The notes: a model not told the origin generated them from the letters alone. Counted from the stretch's first letter, positions 9,797 to 19,006 are shown. The stretch is DNA of 64,000 bases from Clostridium neonatale (GCF_001458595.1 NZ_LN890328.1:1332926-1396925); one strand, 5' to 3'. Numbers and translations are program-made.

Positions 9797-11189
9797 ATTG
9801 TGCATCCCCACTATCCGATTTCTTTTCTAATAAATTTAACTTTTCATATAATTGTATTATTTTAGCTTTTGAGTCTCTATCAAAAGAAATTCCTCTTTTT
9901 TCAAATTCTTCAAATAAAGTACCCAATTTAAGTTTTTCATTAATATTAATGCAAATTTTAGTTAAGAAAATAATATCTTCTTCACTTAAATTTAAACTAT
10001 ATCCAAGTGAACCTCTTCTTTTTGAAAAATTATCAAATATAAATCTTTTAAACCAATTCTTGTACGCATCATTTGCTCTACTTCGGCTTGACTTGTCAAA
10101 TTGATATTCTAGAGCATCAAATAATTTATATACCTTATCAAATGCTTTGTTTCCACTGCTAGCTCTGTTTTTTTCTTTAAATTTATTCCAATCCTTATCT
10201 CGTACACGATTAGTATATTCATTAAATAATTCTTCAATTTGATTAGCAATAGCTTCTTCATCATTATCTTTAAATAACTCAAATAATTCTGTATATCCAT
10301 ACTTTTCATCAAAATTATTATGATTTAAAAATTCTAACGTTATTGCATGTGAAAATAAGCTTTCAGTATAACTGCTAAGTTTTTGCCAACCATACATATA
10401 TGCTGTTCTATTTTTTGATATACTTTCCCATCCCAAAGTATAATATAGTGGTTCTGGCTTCGTTAAATCAGCTTTTTCAAAAGAACTTAATTTCATAGTT
10501 AATTGAGATATATAAAACATGTAGTAATATTCTAAAAATCTCTTTATTGAGTTTTTATATAATTCTTCATTGCTAATTAAAAACTTAAAGTCTTTTATAA
10601 ATAACTCCTTTACAAATGGAAGATAACATTTATATTCGTCACTATTAATTTCTTTTTCTTTCAATTCTGGTAATGCCTTTAATACAAGCCTATATAAAAT
10701 ATTATCTACATCTCTTTCGTAATGCTCTTTGACAAAATCTTTTAGTTCTTTATTAAAAAAAATTGAATATAAAAACTTTGCCACTTTTTCTTCAGAAGAA
10801 GTAGACGATATATAATTTAGGGTTTTTATATCAAAATCTACTAAGTTATTTTTATCAATAAACATAGTCTTTACTATATCTCTAAAAGATTCTTTGCTTG
10901 CATTACCTTCAAATTCACCAATTTCATCTACGACATTTTCTATAAATTCAGTGGCATTAAAATCATTTTTTAATTCTTTATTGTTTATAAATCTTGAAAA
11001 AGCACCAATAACTCCATTAAATTGTGATACTAATGTTTTTTCATTAGCAGCATAAGGTAATAATTTAAATTCTTTGCACTGACTGTGAGTTAAATTACAT
11101 GATCCTTCTTTTATATCTGGTTCTTCTTTAAACTTAAAATCTATCTTTATCTGATCTAAATCCAATTCATAAATTATATTTTCATTCAT
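9777..11189 (-). CDS. dptG: DptG: phosphorothioation-dependent restriction protein
   Basis: A 470-residue, mostly helical and charged protein between dptF and dptH. Gene order, size and the overlap with dptH identify it as DptG, a component of the DndFGH/DptFGH restriction complex. I see no catalytic motif, in line with the family, whose biochemical role is poorly defined. A GGAGATAT ribosome site precedes the ATG and the gap to dptF is 3 nt, so dptF, dptG and dptH are one translational unit. The identification rests on context and overall resemblance rather than on a motif. Confidence 0.8.
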   Translation of the reverse strand: MNENIIYELDLDQIKIDFKFKEEPDIKEGSCNLTHSQCKEFKLLPYAANEKTLVSQFNGVIGAFSRFINNKELKNDFNATEFIENVVDEIGEFEGNASKESFRDIVKTMFIDKNNLVDFDIKTLNYISSTSSEEKVAKFLYSIFFNKELKDFVKEHYERDVDNILYRLVLKALPELKEKEINSDEYKCYLPFVKELFIKDFKFLISNEELYKNSIKRFLEYYYMFYISQLTMKLSSFEKADLTKPEPLYYTLGWESISKNRTAYMYGWQKLSSYTESLFSHAITLEFLNHNNFDEKYGYTELFELFKDNDEEAIANQIEELFNEYTNRVRDKDWNKFKEKNRASSGNKAFDKVYKLFDALEYQFDKSSRSRANDAYKNWFKRFIFDNFSKRRGSLGYSLNLSEEDIIFLTKICININEKLKLGTLFEEFEKRGISFDRDSKAKIIQLYEKLNLLEKKSDSGDAQYVRSIL

Positions 11190-11192
11190 ACT

Positions 11193-13592
11193 TTATATCT
11201 CCACAAATCTATAAGTTTCAAATTCTTCATCAAATTCTAATTTAAACTGCTTATTATTTTCTCTATTCTTTTCAGTAAAGATTATTTCCTCATTTTGAGA
11301 ACCAGCTTCTTCAAGTTTATTAATGAATTCAATGAATTTTATAAAGTGATTTTTATCTTTCTTGTTAGGTCTATACCCATTAGTTACTTGTAGTAAAAGT
11401 TTATATAAAGTATAGTCAACATCTATCTCATATGACTTATCAGTATTTTCACCTTTATACTTTAACTTTAAATCACCTATAAATTTCTTAAGATCATTCT
11501 CATCATTTTTAGGTAAATTGCTTGTGTCTGCCTTTAACTCAATCTTTTCACTTGCTTTATACTTTATTTGATTTTTTCCCATAAAAATATTTATGTGACT
11601 TTTATCAGCTTCACCATTCCACTTCATAATACCTTCTTTTACATTATTATAAAGATTTTTTAATTTTACCTTATCACCTTTATTCCAGTAAAATAATGCA
11701 TTTATATAATCGTCATAATCTTTATCCCTTAAAGAAAATAGTTCATTTTTGCCACAAATATAATAACTTCTTATAAATAATCTTAATAATTCAAATTTTA
11801 ACTTTTTATCTTCTGTTTCATTAAAATCTATATTGCTAATCTTCTCTAAGTAATTCTTTGGATAATCAATATATTTTGAAAAGTAATCCATTATATTTGT
11901 AGCATTATTGAATTCAATTATAAAATCATCAACCTTTTCATTTCTAACATTTAAAGGATCAATTTCATTTAATGCTTCAAATATAAATGATAATTCTTTA
12001 TGATCAAATACTATATTAGGAAGCAAGGCTTTTATATATTCTTGATTATTAAGCTTACTTATTTTGCTTTTAAAAGTTGGTGAATTAACATCAATATACG
12101 ATCTTGGTATAATAAGCTCATACATGAAATTTAATAGAGCTCTTGTTGAAATAATTATTTTATTTTTTATTATGCATTGAACTAATAAATCAACTATAGA
12201 ATCTTGAACATTATCTTTTGATAATAATTCATAATTAGCTTTTATTGGGCAACACATATTATTTTCACATTTACTACAATTTTTTATATATGATTTATAG
12301 AAAATATTTTTTTCCATAAAATCATCATCTTCATATGATTTTGTTATTTTTTGTATTAAAGATTTAACATAATCTGAATGCACTTTTCCATCTTTCAAAG
12401 TAAATATGTGATAATCACTAAAGTTTACAAATTGAAAAGACAAATTTTCATCAAAATCACTGTCTTCAATGCTGGTATCTAATATCTTCTTTTCTTGTAC
12501 AAATTCTTTTAGCTTAGTAAATCTATGTCCATATTTTGAATCAATAAAGTTATTTAAAGTTCCTAAATTTATCGCTAATATAAATTTCTGAGTGCTGTTT
12601 TCTATTTTTTCATCACTAAATTCATCTAAAACATCATTTAATGTATCTACTGAAGTTTTATCTGGCTCTAAGCTTTCTGTTGCATCATTGTGAAGAGTAA
12701 AATCTTTCATTATGTCTTTATACTTATTATTAAAGTAAGATATTATATGGGATTTACCGTCACCAACACTACCACAAACTAGTATAAGCTGAGCTTTGTT
12801 TGATTCATAAGCCTTATGTATTAATTCATCTAAGCTTTTTTGCGCATCTCTAACTATATGCATATATTTTTTGAATGGTGTAAATTCACCTATACTTTCA
12901 ACTGCTTCTTTAGATGATTCTTTTAATCTAGATAATTCTTGGACCAAACACTTCTTATCTGGTTCATCTGCCACTATACTTTCTGCTACTAGTCCAATAT
13001 ATGCATCATCAATATCTTGTGCATTATTACCAGCTGCAATTTCATCTTGTACCTCTTCAATAGATTCATTGTTGTCAGTTGAATTCACTTGATTTTTTTC
13101 CATAAACTGTTCCATTGTTTTTTTCATAATATCTGCAATTACTTCTTTATCTAACGCAGGCGCCTTATCTACTGTAGGCATTGGACTTTTGTATGGTAAT
13201 GCTTCAAAATTAGGATCAACATAAACTTCTACAAACCAACATGTGATTTTATAAATGTTTTTATGTATATTTAAAGCTACTTCAAGTTCTCCTTCTATAT
13301 TTGAATGAGCCGCCTTGTTTCCCATTAACCTTACCGAATTAAACAATTTATCTATATCTTCTGTAAATATTCCTTCGTTTGTAAGCTTTCTTAATCTCTC
13401 GGCTTGAGTCATCATATTTAATAATCCATATCCTTCAAGCCTAGCTATTTCTTGAGTTAAATTTTCTACAAAAGTTCTTCCTTTTATTATTGCTTCATGT
13501 GGAGATGTAAATAATGCTGAATTTATATCTCTTATATAATTATTAAGGTATCTATAATCTTTTTCTAAATAACTAAAAACCTCTTTTTCCAA
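11193..13592 (-). CDS. dptF: DptF: phosphorothioation-dependent restriction ATPase with N-terminal DUF4145/HEPN-like domain
   Basis: About 799 residues. The P-loop LVCGSVGDGKSH near residue 268 is the DptF-type NTP-binding site of the Dnd restriction complex. The first 130 residues (after EKDYRYLNNYIRDI, with RTFVENLTQEIARL and NKAAHS) look like a DUF4145/HEPN-type helical domain, also found at the N-terminus of some HsdR subunits; I believe this is longer than in better-known DptF proteins. Cysteines in the pattern CxxCxxxxCC near residue 440 could bind metal. There is no ATG at the 5' end: a TTG at 13592 has AAGGAAG 8 nt before it and is preferred over a TTG at 13616. It is the first gene of dptFGH. 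Upstream lie only AT-rich DNA, a gene remnant and an IS. Confidence 0.83.
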   Translation of the reverse strand: MEKEVFSYLEKDYRYLNNYIRDINSALFTSPHEAIIKGRTFVENLTQEIARLEGYGLLNMMTQAERLRKLTNEGIFTEDIDKLFNSVRLMGNKAAHSNIEGELEVALNIHKNIYKITCWFVEVYVDPNFEALPYKSPMPTVDKAPALDKEVIADIMKKTMEQFMEKNQVNSTDNNESIEEVQDEIAAGNNAQDIDDAYIGLVAESIVADEPDKKCLVQELSRLKESSKEAVESIGEFTPFKKYMHIVRDAQKSLDELIHKAYESNKAQLILVCGSVGDGKSHIISYFNNKYKDIMKDFTLHNDATESLEPDKTSVDTLNDVLDEFSDEKIENSTQKFILAINLGTLNNFIDSKYGHRFTKLKEFVQEKKILDTSIEDSDFDENLSFQFVNFSDYHIFTLKDGKVHSDYVKSLIQKITKSYEDDDFMEKNIFYKSYIKNCSKCENNMCCPIKANYELLSKDNVQDSIVDLLVQCIIKNKIIISTRALLNFMYELIIPRSYIDVNSPTFKSKISKLNNQEYIKALLPNIVFDHKELSFIFEALNEIDPLNVRNEKVDDFIIEFNNATNIMDYFSKYIDYPKNYLEKISNIDFNETEDKKLKFELLRLFIRSYYICGKNELFSLRDKDYDDYINALFYWNKGDKVKLKNLYNNVKEGIMKWNGEADKSHINIFMGKNQIKYKASEKIELKADTSNLPKNDENDLKKFIGDLKLKYKGENTDKSYEIDVDYTLYKLLLQVTNGYRPNKKDKNHFIKFIEFINKLEEAGSQNEEIIFTEKNRENNKQFKLEFDEEFETYRFVEI

Positions 13593-14022
13593 TGCCTGTT
13601 CTTCCTTTCTAGACAAATAAATACGAGTTAATTAATACTACATTCTTAAATTCTATTTTACCATATCCTTATTGTTTTGAGGATATCTATACTATACAAA
13701 CCAATTATTAGAATTATTTTTATTCCTTCATTGTTTAAAATTACTATTTTTCAACAAATTCTCAATTATATTTATTATGTAAATTCTACCAATCTTATTT
13801 TGCAACTTATTATATTAAATTATATAAATTTCTATTTTCTTTTCTAATTTTGACTCATCACTATTTTTAAGACATTTAAAAAAAAACAATAAACATCTAA
13901 GAATTGATATTTTCTTAAAAATCAATTTTTTCTTATATTTATAATTTTTTAATTTCTTTTCTTCTATTTATAATTTTATTAAAAAATAAACTTTTATCAT
14001 TTTTATTAAGAACTTTATTATT

Positions 14023-14226
14023 TTATATTTTTGATGCTTTTTTAAGATTTGTATTTCCAGTGGATATATTATTAAACTGTAATACACCTGTTGCATCTGC
14101 TTCTTTTTCATGTAACTTAAACTTTTCCTCTTGTAGTATCTTATTACTTATTAATTTTCTCCCTTATATATGATTCCTTATAGAATATTTTACTACAATT
14201 TGCACATATCTTCCAACCATTATATA
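14023..14226 (-). pseudogene. C-terminal gene remnant with CxxC motif, frameshifted
   Basis: On the minus strand, two adjoining frames read as protein-like sequence: GWKICANCSKIFYKESYIRE, then after a one-base shift near 14160 a stretch including KLHEKEADATGVLQFNN, ending in a stop at 14023. The CxxC suggests half of a zinc ribbon. No start codon survives. I do not recognise the parent gene. It probably marks something lost from this spot, where modification genes might be expected. Confidence 0.35.
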
Positions 14227-14295
14227 TTTATCTTTTTAATGTTTAGATGTAACATGTGAGGTTACTTATAAAATATTTTTATTATATAAAATGCA

Positions 14296-14334
14296 AACAA
14301 GCAGGAATTTATTTTAAACAAATTCCTGCTTGTT
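14296..14334. terminator. Hairpin with 15-bp stem
   Basis: Arms AACAAGCAGGAATTT (14296-14310) and its exact complement (14320-14334) with a 9-nt loop, just outside the IS. The sequence after the right arm is moderately T-rich. It could be a transcription terminator on either strand. Confidence 0.55.
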
Positions 14335-14358
14335 CTTCTGTTCATATTTTAATATTAT

Positions 14359-14364
14359 TAATTT
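14359..14364. repeat. Target-site duplication, left copy (TAATTT)
   Basis: TAATTT abuts the left inverted end of the insertion sequence; the same six bases abut the right end at 15755-15760. This is the expected signature of transposition into this site. Confidence 0.75.
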
Positions 14365-15754
14365 ACTTGACTTGTGCATTAATTTAAGAAAATTTACCAT
14401 TGGATTTTTATTGATATTTTACCAGTATAATTTTAAATAAAAAAGTAGCATATAAACCTCAAACATGCTAGATTTATTGTTGCGAAACCAAATCTAAGGA
14501 GATTTATATGCTGACAACAATATTAAACCAAAATGAAACAATTATCAACTATATTTCAGAGTTAAATCTGCCATATTCTTCTGCGATAAAGAATCATATG
14601 GTAAATATAGTATCTGGAATTATTGTAACAGAAGGAAGCAAAACTATTTCATCTGTTCATAATAAAATTACATGCAATAGAGATCGAAGTACTGGTTCAA
14701 GGTTCCTAAGTTCATATTCATGGAATCATGAATATGTTACGCAAGAACGCATATTTCATGCAATATCTGAAATTTCCAACACTTGTGAAGATAGTGATGT
14801 TGGATTCCTAATCATTGATGATACCTTAACTAAGAAAAATACTTCAACTAAAAAAATTGAAGGCTTAGATTTTCACAATTCACATGCTGATGGCAATAAA
14901 CCTAAATGGTCACACTGCTTAGTTACATCGCATTATAAGATTAATGATTATTCTATACCTTTAGATTTTAGACAATATCACCGAAAGGAATCGAGTAAAA
15001 AACTATCTAAAAAATTTCTAGATAAAAATGAACTTGCGATGGAACTGATTAATGAATTCACTCCTGTAACTAAAAACAATTATTTACTAGTTGATTCATG
15101 GTATACTTCAGCAAAAATTTTGCTTCACGGTTTAATAAATGGTTGTCACACTATAGGGAGAATAAAATCTAACAGAGTAATATATCCGGCTGGCATTAAA
15201 ACAAATGTCAAAAAGTTTTCTTCATACATTAGGACTAATGAGACTAGCTTAGTTACCGCTAGTAATAACAAGTACTATGTTTATAGATATGAAGGAAAAC
15301 TTAATGATATTGAGAATGTAGTTGTACTTATAAGCTGGACTAAAAACGATTTATCTGATAATCCAGCATTCATTATAAGTACGGATGTTTCACTCGATAA
15401 TAAAACCATAATTTCATATTACGAAAAGCGTTGGGATATTGAAGTAAGTTATAGATATCATAAAACAGCTCTTGGTTTTGATGAATTTCAAATTCAATCT
15501 TTAAAATCAATACATAGATATTGGAGCATGATATTTTTAACGTATACTTTTCTTGAGATTTTCAGAGTCAAATGTGAAAAATTATATAAATTTAAAAATA
15601 TTGGAGATGTAATATTACACTTCCGAAACAACTATTTGGTAAAAATAGTTTCTTTTGCACATGAATGTGCAGATAACGGGATTGATTTACAGTCTACTAT
15701 TGCCAAATTATGACTAGTAGCTTAAATTTTTCCTATTTACTGCACAAGTCTAGT
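14365..15754 (+). mobile_element. Complete IS4-superfamily insertion sequence
   Basis: An element of about 1390 bp with imperfect terminal inverted repeats: ACTTGACTTGTGCA at 14365-14378 and TGCACAAGTCTAGT at 15741-15754, with similarity continuing inward. It is flanked by a 6-bp direct duplication (TAATTT). It holds one intact transposase gene. A small inverted repeat (TAGCAT...ATGCTA, about 14446-14470) before the gene may block read-through from outside promoters, as in many IS. It lies between dptF and a methyltransferase gene. All parts look intact, so it is probably still mobile. Confidence 0.85.
14508..15713 (+). CDS. DDE transposase of IS4 superfamily
   Basis: A 401-residue transposase. 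Candidate catalytic acids are D104 (FLIIDDT), D196 (LLVDSWYTS) and E312 in YYEKRWDIEVSYRYHK, which fits the IS4-family signature Y(2)R(3)E(6)K exactly. A strong AAGGAG site precedes the ATG by 7 nt. The frame is full length with no interruption. It catalyses cut-and-paste movement of the surrounding element. Assignment to a subfamily (IS4, IS701 or ISH3-like) is not possible by eye; the 6-bp target duplication is a clue for that. Confidence 0.92.
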   Translation: MLTTILNQNETIINYISELNLPYSSAIKNHMVNIVSGIIVTEGSKTISSVHNKITCNRDRSTGSRFLSSYSWNHEYVTQERIFHAISEISNTCEDSDVGFLIIDDTLTKKNTSTKKIEGLDFHNSHADGNKPKWSHCLVTSHYKINDYSIPLDFRQYHRKESSKKLSKKFLDKNELAMELINEFTPVTKNNYLLVDSWYTSAKILLHGLINGCHTIGRIKSNRVIYPAGIKTNVKKFSSYIRTNETSLVTASNNKYYVYRYEGKLNDIENVVVLISWTKNDLSDNPAFIISTDVSLDNKTIISYYEKRWDIEVSYRYHKTALGFDEFQIQSLKSIHRYWSMIFLTYTFLEIFRVKCEKLYKFKNIGDVILHFRNNYLVKIVSFAHECADNGIDLQSTIAKL

Positions 15755-15760
15755 TAATTT
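15755..15760. repeat. Target-site duplication, right copy (TAATTT)
   Basis: Second copy of the six bases found at 14359-14364, immediately outside the right inverted repeat of the IS. Confidence 0.75.
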
Positions 15761-15826
15761 AGTTATCTTTTTATCTTTCTTATTTATATATGAACTATTC
15801 CAATTTCCATCTAATTTTCTTTAAAC

Positions 15827-16459
15827 TTATATATAAAACTGAACACAGAATTCAATAGTTTTCTTCTCAGCGCCATATCTAAACATACTTTCTTCACTGC
15901 AGCATTTAATATTAAAGTCTTTAAAGAAATATCTAATATCTTCTTCATCAAAAAATCTTTTATAACCATCTTTAGTTAAATAATAATGCTTTTCTATTTC
16001 TTCACCCTGACTAGCTCCATAATTAGTATCATTCATAGAATTAACTCTTCCAATAAGATATCCATCAGCTTTTAAGATTCTCTTTATTTCTTTAATTATT
16101 TCAATAGTTTTTCTTTTCTTAAAATAATGAAGGCTTAAATCCGCAATAACTAAATTCATGGATCCATCTTTATATGGAAGTCTTTTTGTTATGTCATGCT
16201 CTAATAATTTTACGTCTTTAAAATTATTTCTTACTATCTTAAGTGCTTCTTCTGAATAATCACAAGCATAAATATCTTTGAATCCTCTTTCTGTTAAGTA
16301 TAAAAGATTATTTCCTGTACCACATCCCATATCTAGAACAGGTTCATCTTTATATTTACTAATTATATCCTCATACTTATCTAACCATAAACCATAAACT
16401 ATCTTATTATTACTTTTTTCTTTGTATATGTTGTTCCAATAATCTTTATTACCTTTCAT
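15827..16459 (-). CDS. Class I SAM-dependent methyltransferase
   Basis: A 210-residue protein with the Rossmann methyltransferase fold. Motif I is VLDMGCGTGNN at residues 41-51, an acidic residue follows the second strand (IYACDYSEEAL), and motif IV-like VIADLSLHYF comes after. The C-terminal half lacks features that would define the substrate; the closest general class is the small-molecule or tellurite-resistance/UbiE-like group (Methyltransf_11/25). It is a single gene with a 5' leader that may include the structured RNA at about 16.72-16.89 kb. Decayed pieces of a close relative lie at 44.05-44.16 kb and near 54.25 kb, so this gene, or its relatives, has been copied around the chromosome. 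Confidence 0.85.
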   Translation of the reverse strand: MKGNKDYWNNIYKEKSNNKIVYGLWLDKYEDIISKYKDEPVLDMGCGTGNNLLYLTERGFKDIYACDYSEEALKIVRNNFKDVKLLEHDITKRLPYKDGSMNLVIADLSLHYFKKRKTIEIIKEIKRILKADGYLIGRVNSMNDTNYGASQGEEIEKHYYLTKDGYKRFFDEEDIRYFFKDFNIKCCSEESMFRYGAEKKTIEFCVQFYI

Positions 16460-16719
16460 GTAATTTATCTCCTAAATTCTAATGGTTACCTTGTATTTTT
16501 TCTTCTTTGTGAAATATACAGCTATCATATAAAATCAAATGCAGCCCTTCAAATATTATTAACTCAGTTATATAGTACAATATATAATATCAACAATATT
16601 AATTTTGTATTCTAAATATAAGGAGCCAACACAGCTAACAGCAAAATAAAGATAAATTTTCTCATATTAAATCAAAATTCTATCGAATACATATATAAAA
16701 ACATTGAAATATATTATTT

Positions 16720-16885
16720 TTCTGCAAATTCTTAAGCAGAGAGCCCAAATCTTGCATTTGGTGCGAATCGCTTACACCTATGAATGTATATGAGTAGGTG
16801 TTTCCTTGGCATATAATGCTTTATGAGGTACGGGCTTAGCAGTATAGCCCATTTTCATCTACTGATGAAGATGTTTCCTTTAAAA
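16720..16885 (-). ncRNA. Candidate structured non-coding RNA
   Basis: A stretch of near-balanced base composition in otherwise AT-rich DNA, packed with hairpins: CATCT...AGATG, GGGCT...AGCCC, ACACCTA...TAGGTGT and CCAAAT...ATTTGG. On the minus strand two hairpins are each introduced by the same AAGGAAACA sequence. Flanking T-rich (about 16878-16890) and A-rich (about 16707-16723) stretches could pair to close the structure. No protein-like frame covers it. The minus strand is favoured because it follows the terminator at 16892-16933 and precedes the methyltransferase gene. From memory the compact multi-hairpin layout recalls the clostridial raiA-type RNA, but I cannot confirm this; it does not match riboswitch classes I can recall. 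Confidence 0.55.
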
Positions 16886-16891
16886 TAAAAA

Positions 16892-16933
16892 AATATATAT
16901 TCTTAAATTCTAAAATTCTTAAGAATATATATT
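16892..16933 (-). terminator. Rho-independent terminator of the AAA-VWA operon
   Basis: Arms AATATATATTCTTAA (16892-16906) and TTAAGAATATATATT (16919-16933). On the minus strand the hairpin is followed by a run of seven T and further T-rich DNA. It lies downstream of the VWA gene and the MazG-like remnant, in the right place to end that transcript. Confidence 0.65.
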
Positions 16934-16947
16934 CTTTACATTATTTT

Positions 16948-17010
16948 TTATTTAACAGATTTAAGAACAATTCCATCCTTAAATCCTTCACGCTCCTTAA
17001 GTTTTTTATT
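16948..17010 (-). pseudogene. C-terminal remnant of a MazG-like pyrophosphohydrolase
   Basis: Reads NKKLKEREGFKDGIVLKSVK then stop. This is nearly identical to the tail (NKKLNERGGFKDGIVLKSV) of the frameshifted MazG-like gene at 21171-21499. Only about 20 codons survive, directly after the VWA gene. It suggests a duplication of the segment with loss of the rest. Confidence 0.6.
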
Positions 17011-17017
17011 TATTCCT

Positions 17018-19003
17018 TTAAACCTCAAACTTCTTAGCAATTATATGAATTATCTGACTAGTGAGCCTCTTTAAATCTGAACATAAAACTACAGATGGAT
17101 AAATTAGTTTTAATTCCTCGTAGCATCCCTCTTCATCACTATCATTATCATCATCCAGTGCTACTGCTATTATTTCAGTTCCACGTCTTAATATTTTTTT
17201 GACTGCATTTTTTGTGTCCTCTATTGATACTGGAGGAACATAATAAGCTTCCTCACATGTATGTAGTGGAACCCCATCTGATACAACAATCATAAGTTTG
17301 TGTTCATCAAAGGATGTATTATATTTTAAGTATTTTTCTGCCCATAATAAGCTTAAGCCATCACGATTATCTCCAGAAGCTTTCATTTTCATAATATTAT
17401 ATTTCTGATCATCTCTGCCATTAAAATCTATTAATATATTACATGTTATAGATGGTTCATCAAAAGATGCCCTATGTTCTACTATTGAGTGCTTAATTTT
17501 TTGATTTTTTAGTACTTCATGAAGAATCAAAGCTGTATTTCTTGCACTTTCACATCTTTCACCACTCATTGAGCCTGAGCCATCAATTAATAAAAGTAGA
17601 GAAAGCTTTGGAATATCAATTCTTTCTATATTTTTATACCAGTATCTCTTTTTTACGTCACCCATATACTTTGATGTAATTCCTGTTCCAAATTGTAATC
17701 TTTCTTCTCGCCCTGATACTCTTGCTCTTAGTATTGCACTAAATTGTGCATTGTATGAATTAATATTTATACTATAATTTTTATATATATTATTGTAGGC
17801 TTTTTTCAAATTCAAATTTATCTTTGGCTTAATTACTTTTATTTTTACATCTTTATGAATTCTGCTGTCATTAAAAACACTTCCATATAATTCTTCATAT
17901 TCGCCTTTCTTAAAAAACAGTCTTAAAACATTTTCCTTTTCTGAATTTAATTTATTAATTATCTGCTTCCATTGTTCATTATTATTATCACTGCCACCAA
18001 AAAGTACTTTTGTTATTTTTATTTCTTTCCCCTGACTGTTAATATCCATAGGGGAATCATTCTTTGATTCATGAGTTTTAATAGCCCCTAATTTCTGCCT
18101 TAATATAGTTTCATCTATATTTTTATCATCTTTTGGAATAAGATTTTCAATTATATCAAATATTTTTTGTACGTACTTATGCCTTTCATAAGGATTTCCA
18201 CAAATCATTCCAGAGTGAAATAATTCCTTAGTAGCATTTACATACTTTCTTATTGCAAATATTGGTGCAGGCTGAATTACCATTGGATATAATAAGTCAG
18301 TAGCCATATAATCAAGATATATCATTAATAATTCACATTTATCTTTATGGAGTTTATCTACAATATTACTTAATTTATTCTTCAATTTAAAACTTCTTAC
18401 CATATGCTTTTTTAAGCCAATAGATTTATTATTTATGTTTTGGGATTTTTTATAATCATGCATATGATCATTATGAAATGCTTTTTTTACAGTTCCTTCC
18501 TTAGGATTGCTTGCAAATAATCTTGAAACTCGTCCAAATTTCAAATAAAATTCAATGTTATCAAAATAACTGCACCCTGCTGCTTCTATAAATGCATCTT
18601 CTATTATATTTGCAATCAAAGATAAAGTTTTCAGTCTTGCATTTGTTATACTTCTTACATCATTTACACAAAACAATGGAAAATGAGTAAATATAATATG
18701 AAGGCTTTCATGAATACTCTGACTTCGTGTAACTATTTTTAAGGCAAGCCATTTATCTTCACATAATTTATGCTCACATCCAAGATATTCTTCTGCTTTA
18801 TAAAGAGCAGTTCTGTCTTTGTACATTTCATCTAAAGCAGGATCTACAATTATATTTCTGCCATCTGTAAAAGCTTCATTTTCATTGATGAAAAATAATT
18901 TAAGATATTCTGTATCACATAGCATATTTACAAAGCTTTCTTCAATTTCCCTATTATAATCACTTTGAAAAGCATCTAATATTTCATTATCATCATATTC
19001 CAT
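17018..19003 (-). CDS. VWA-domain protein with N-terminal HExxH metallopeptidase-like domain
   Basis: A 661-residue protein. The C-terminal third is a von Willebrand A domain with an intact MIDAS motif DGSGSMS at 474-480. Near the N-terminus is HESLH (98-102), an HExxH zinc-site pattern, followed by NIIEDAFIE at 132-140, the arrangement found in CobT-like and DUF2201-like VWA proteins where ED supplies a further ligand. It follows a MoxR-type AAA+ ATPase by 3 nt. Such AAA/VWA pairs act as chaperone machines that insert metals or remodel target proteins (NorQ/NorD, CbbQ/CbbO, CobS/CobT). No target gene such as a reductase or chelatase lies next to it here, so the substrate is unknown. The middle (about 300-420) is a lysine/asparagine-rich linker. 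Confidence 0.82.
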   Translation of the reverse strand: MEYDDNEILDAFQSDYNREIEESFVNMLCDTEYLKLFFINENEAFTDGRNIIVDPALDEMYKDRTALYKAEEYLGCEHKLCEDKWLALKIVTRSQSIHESLHIIFTHFPLFCVNDVRSITNARLKTLSLIANIIEDAFIEAAGCSYFDNIEFYLKFGRVSRLFASNPKEGTVKKAFHNDHMHDYKKSQNINNKSIGLKKHMVRSFKLKNKLSNIVDKLHKDKCELLMIYLDYMATDLLYPMVIQPAPIFAIRKYVNATKELFHSGMICGNPYERHKYVQKIFDIIENLIPKDDKNIDETILRQKLGAIKTHESKNDSPMDINSQGKEIKITKVLFGGSDNNNEQWKQIINKLNSEKENVLRLFFKKGEYEELYGSVFNDSRIHKDVKIKVIKPKINLNLKKAYNNIYKNYSININSYNAQFSAILRARVSGREERLQFGTGITSKYMGDVKKRYWYKNIERIDIPKLSLLLLIDGSGSMSGERCESARNTALILHEVLKNQKIKHSIVEHRASFDEPSITCNILIDFNGRDDQKYNIMKMKASGDNRDGLSLLWAEKYLKYNTSFDEHKLMIVVSDGVPLHTCEEAYYVPPVSIEDTKNAVKKILRRGTEIIAVALDDDNDSDEEGCYEELKLIYPSVVLCSDLKRLTSQIIHIIAKKFEV

Positions 19004-19006
19004 CTT

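Larger units (their letters stand above)
13617..14358. other. AT-rich gap upstream of dptF
   Basis: About 740 bases with no intact gene. From 13.62 to 14.02 kb the sequence is strongly AT-rich and presumably holds the dptF promoter, but I cannot single out a convincing -35/-10 pair. The right half contains a short degraded coding remnant and a 15-bp stem hairpin, described separately. Where related systems carry dndBCDE next to dptF, none is seen here. Confidence 0.6.

Noticed and set aside
16720..16885. T-box leader, suggested by AGAGAG followed by a GGTG..GAA segment on the plus strand
   Set aside because: There is no antiterminator of the AGGGTGG-ACCGCG type, and no amino-acid gene follows on that strand.
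16855..16885. Hammerhead ribozyme core (CTGATGA on the plus strand)
   Set aside because: The required GAA and cleavage-site partners are not in the right places; the match is part of a simple hairpin.
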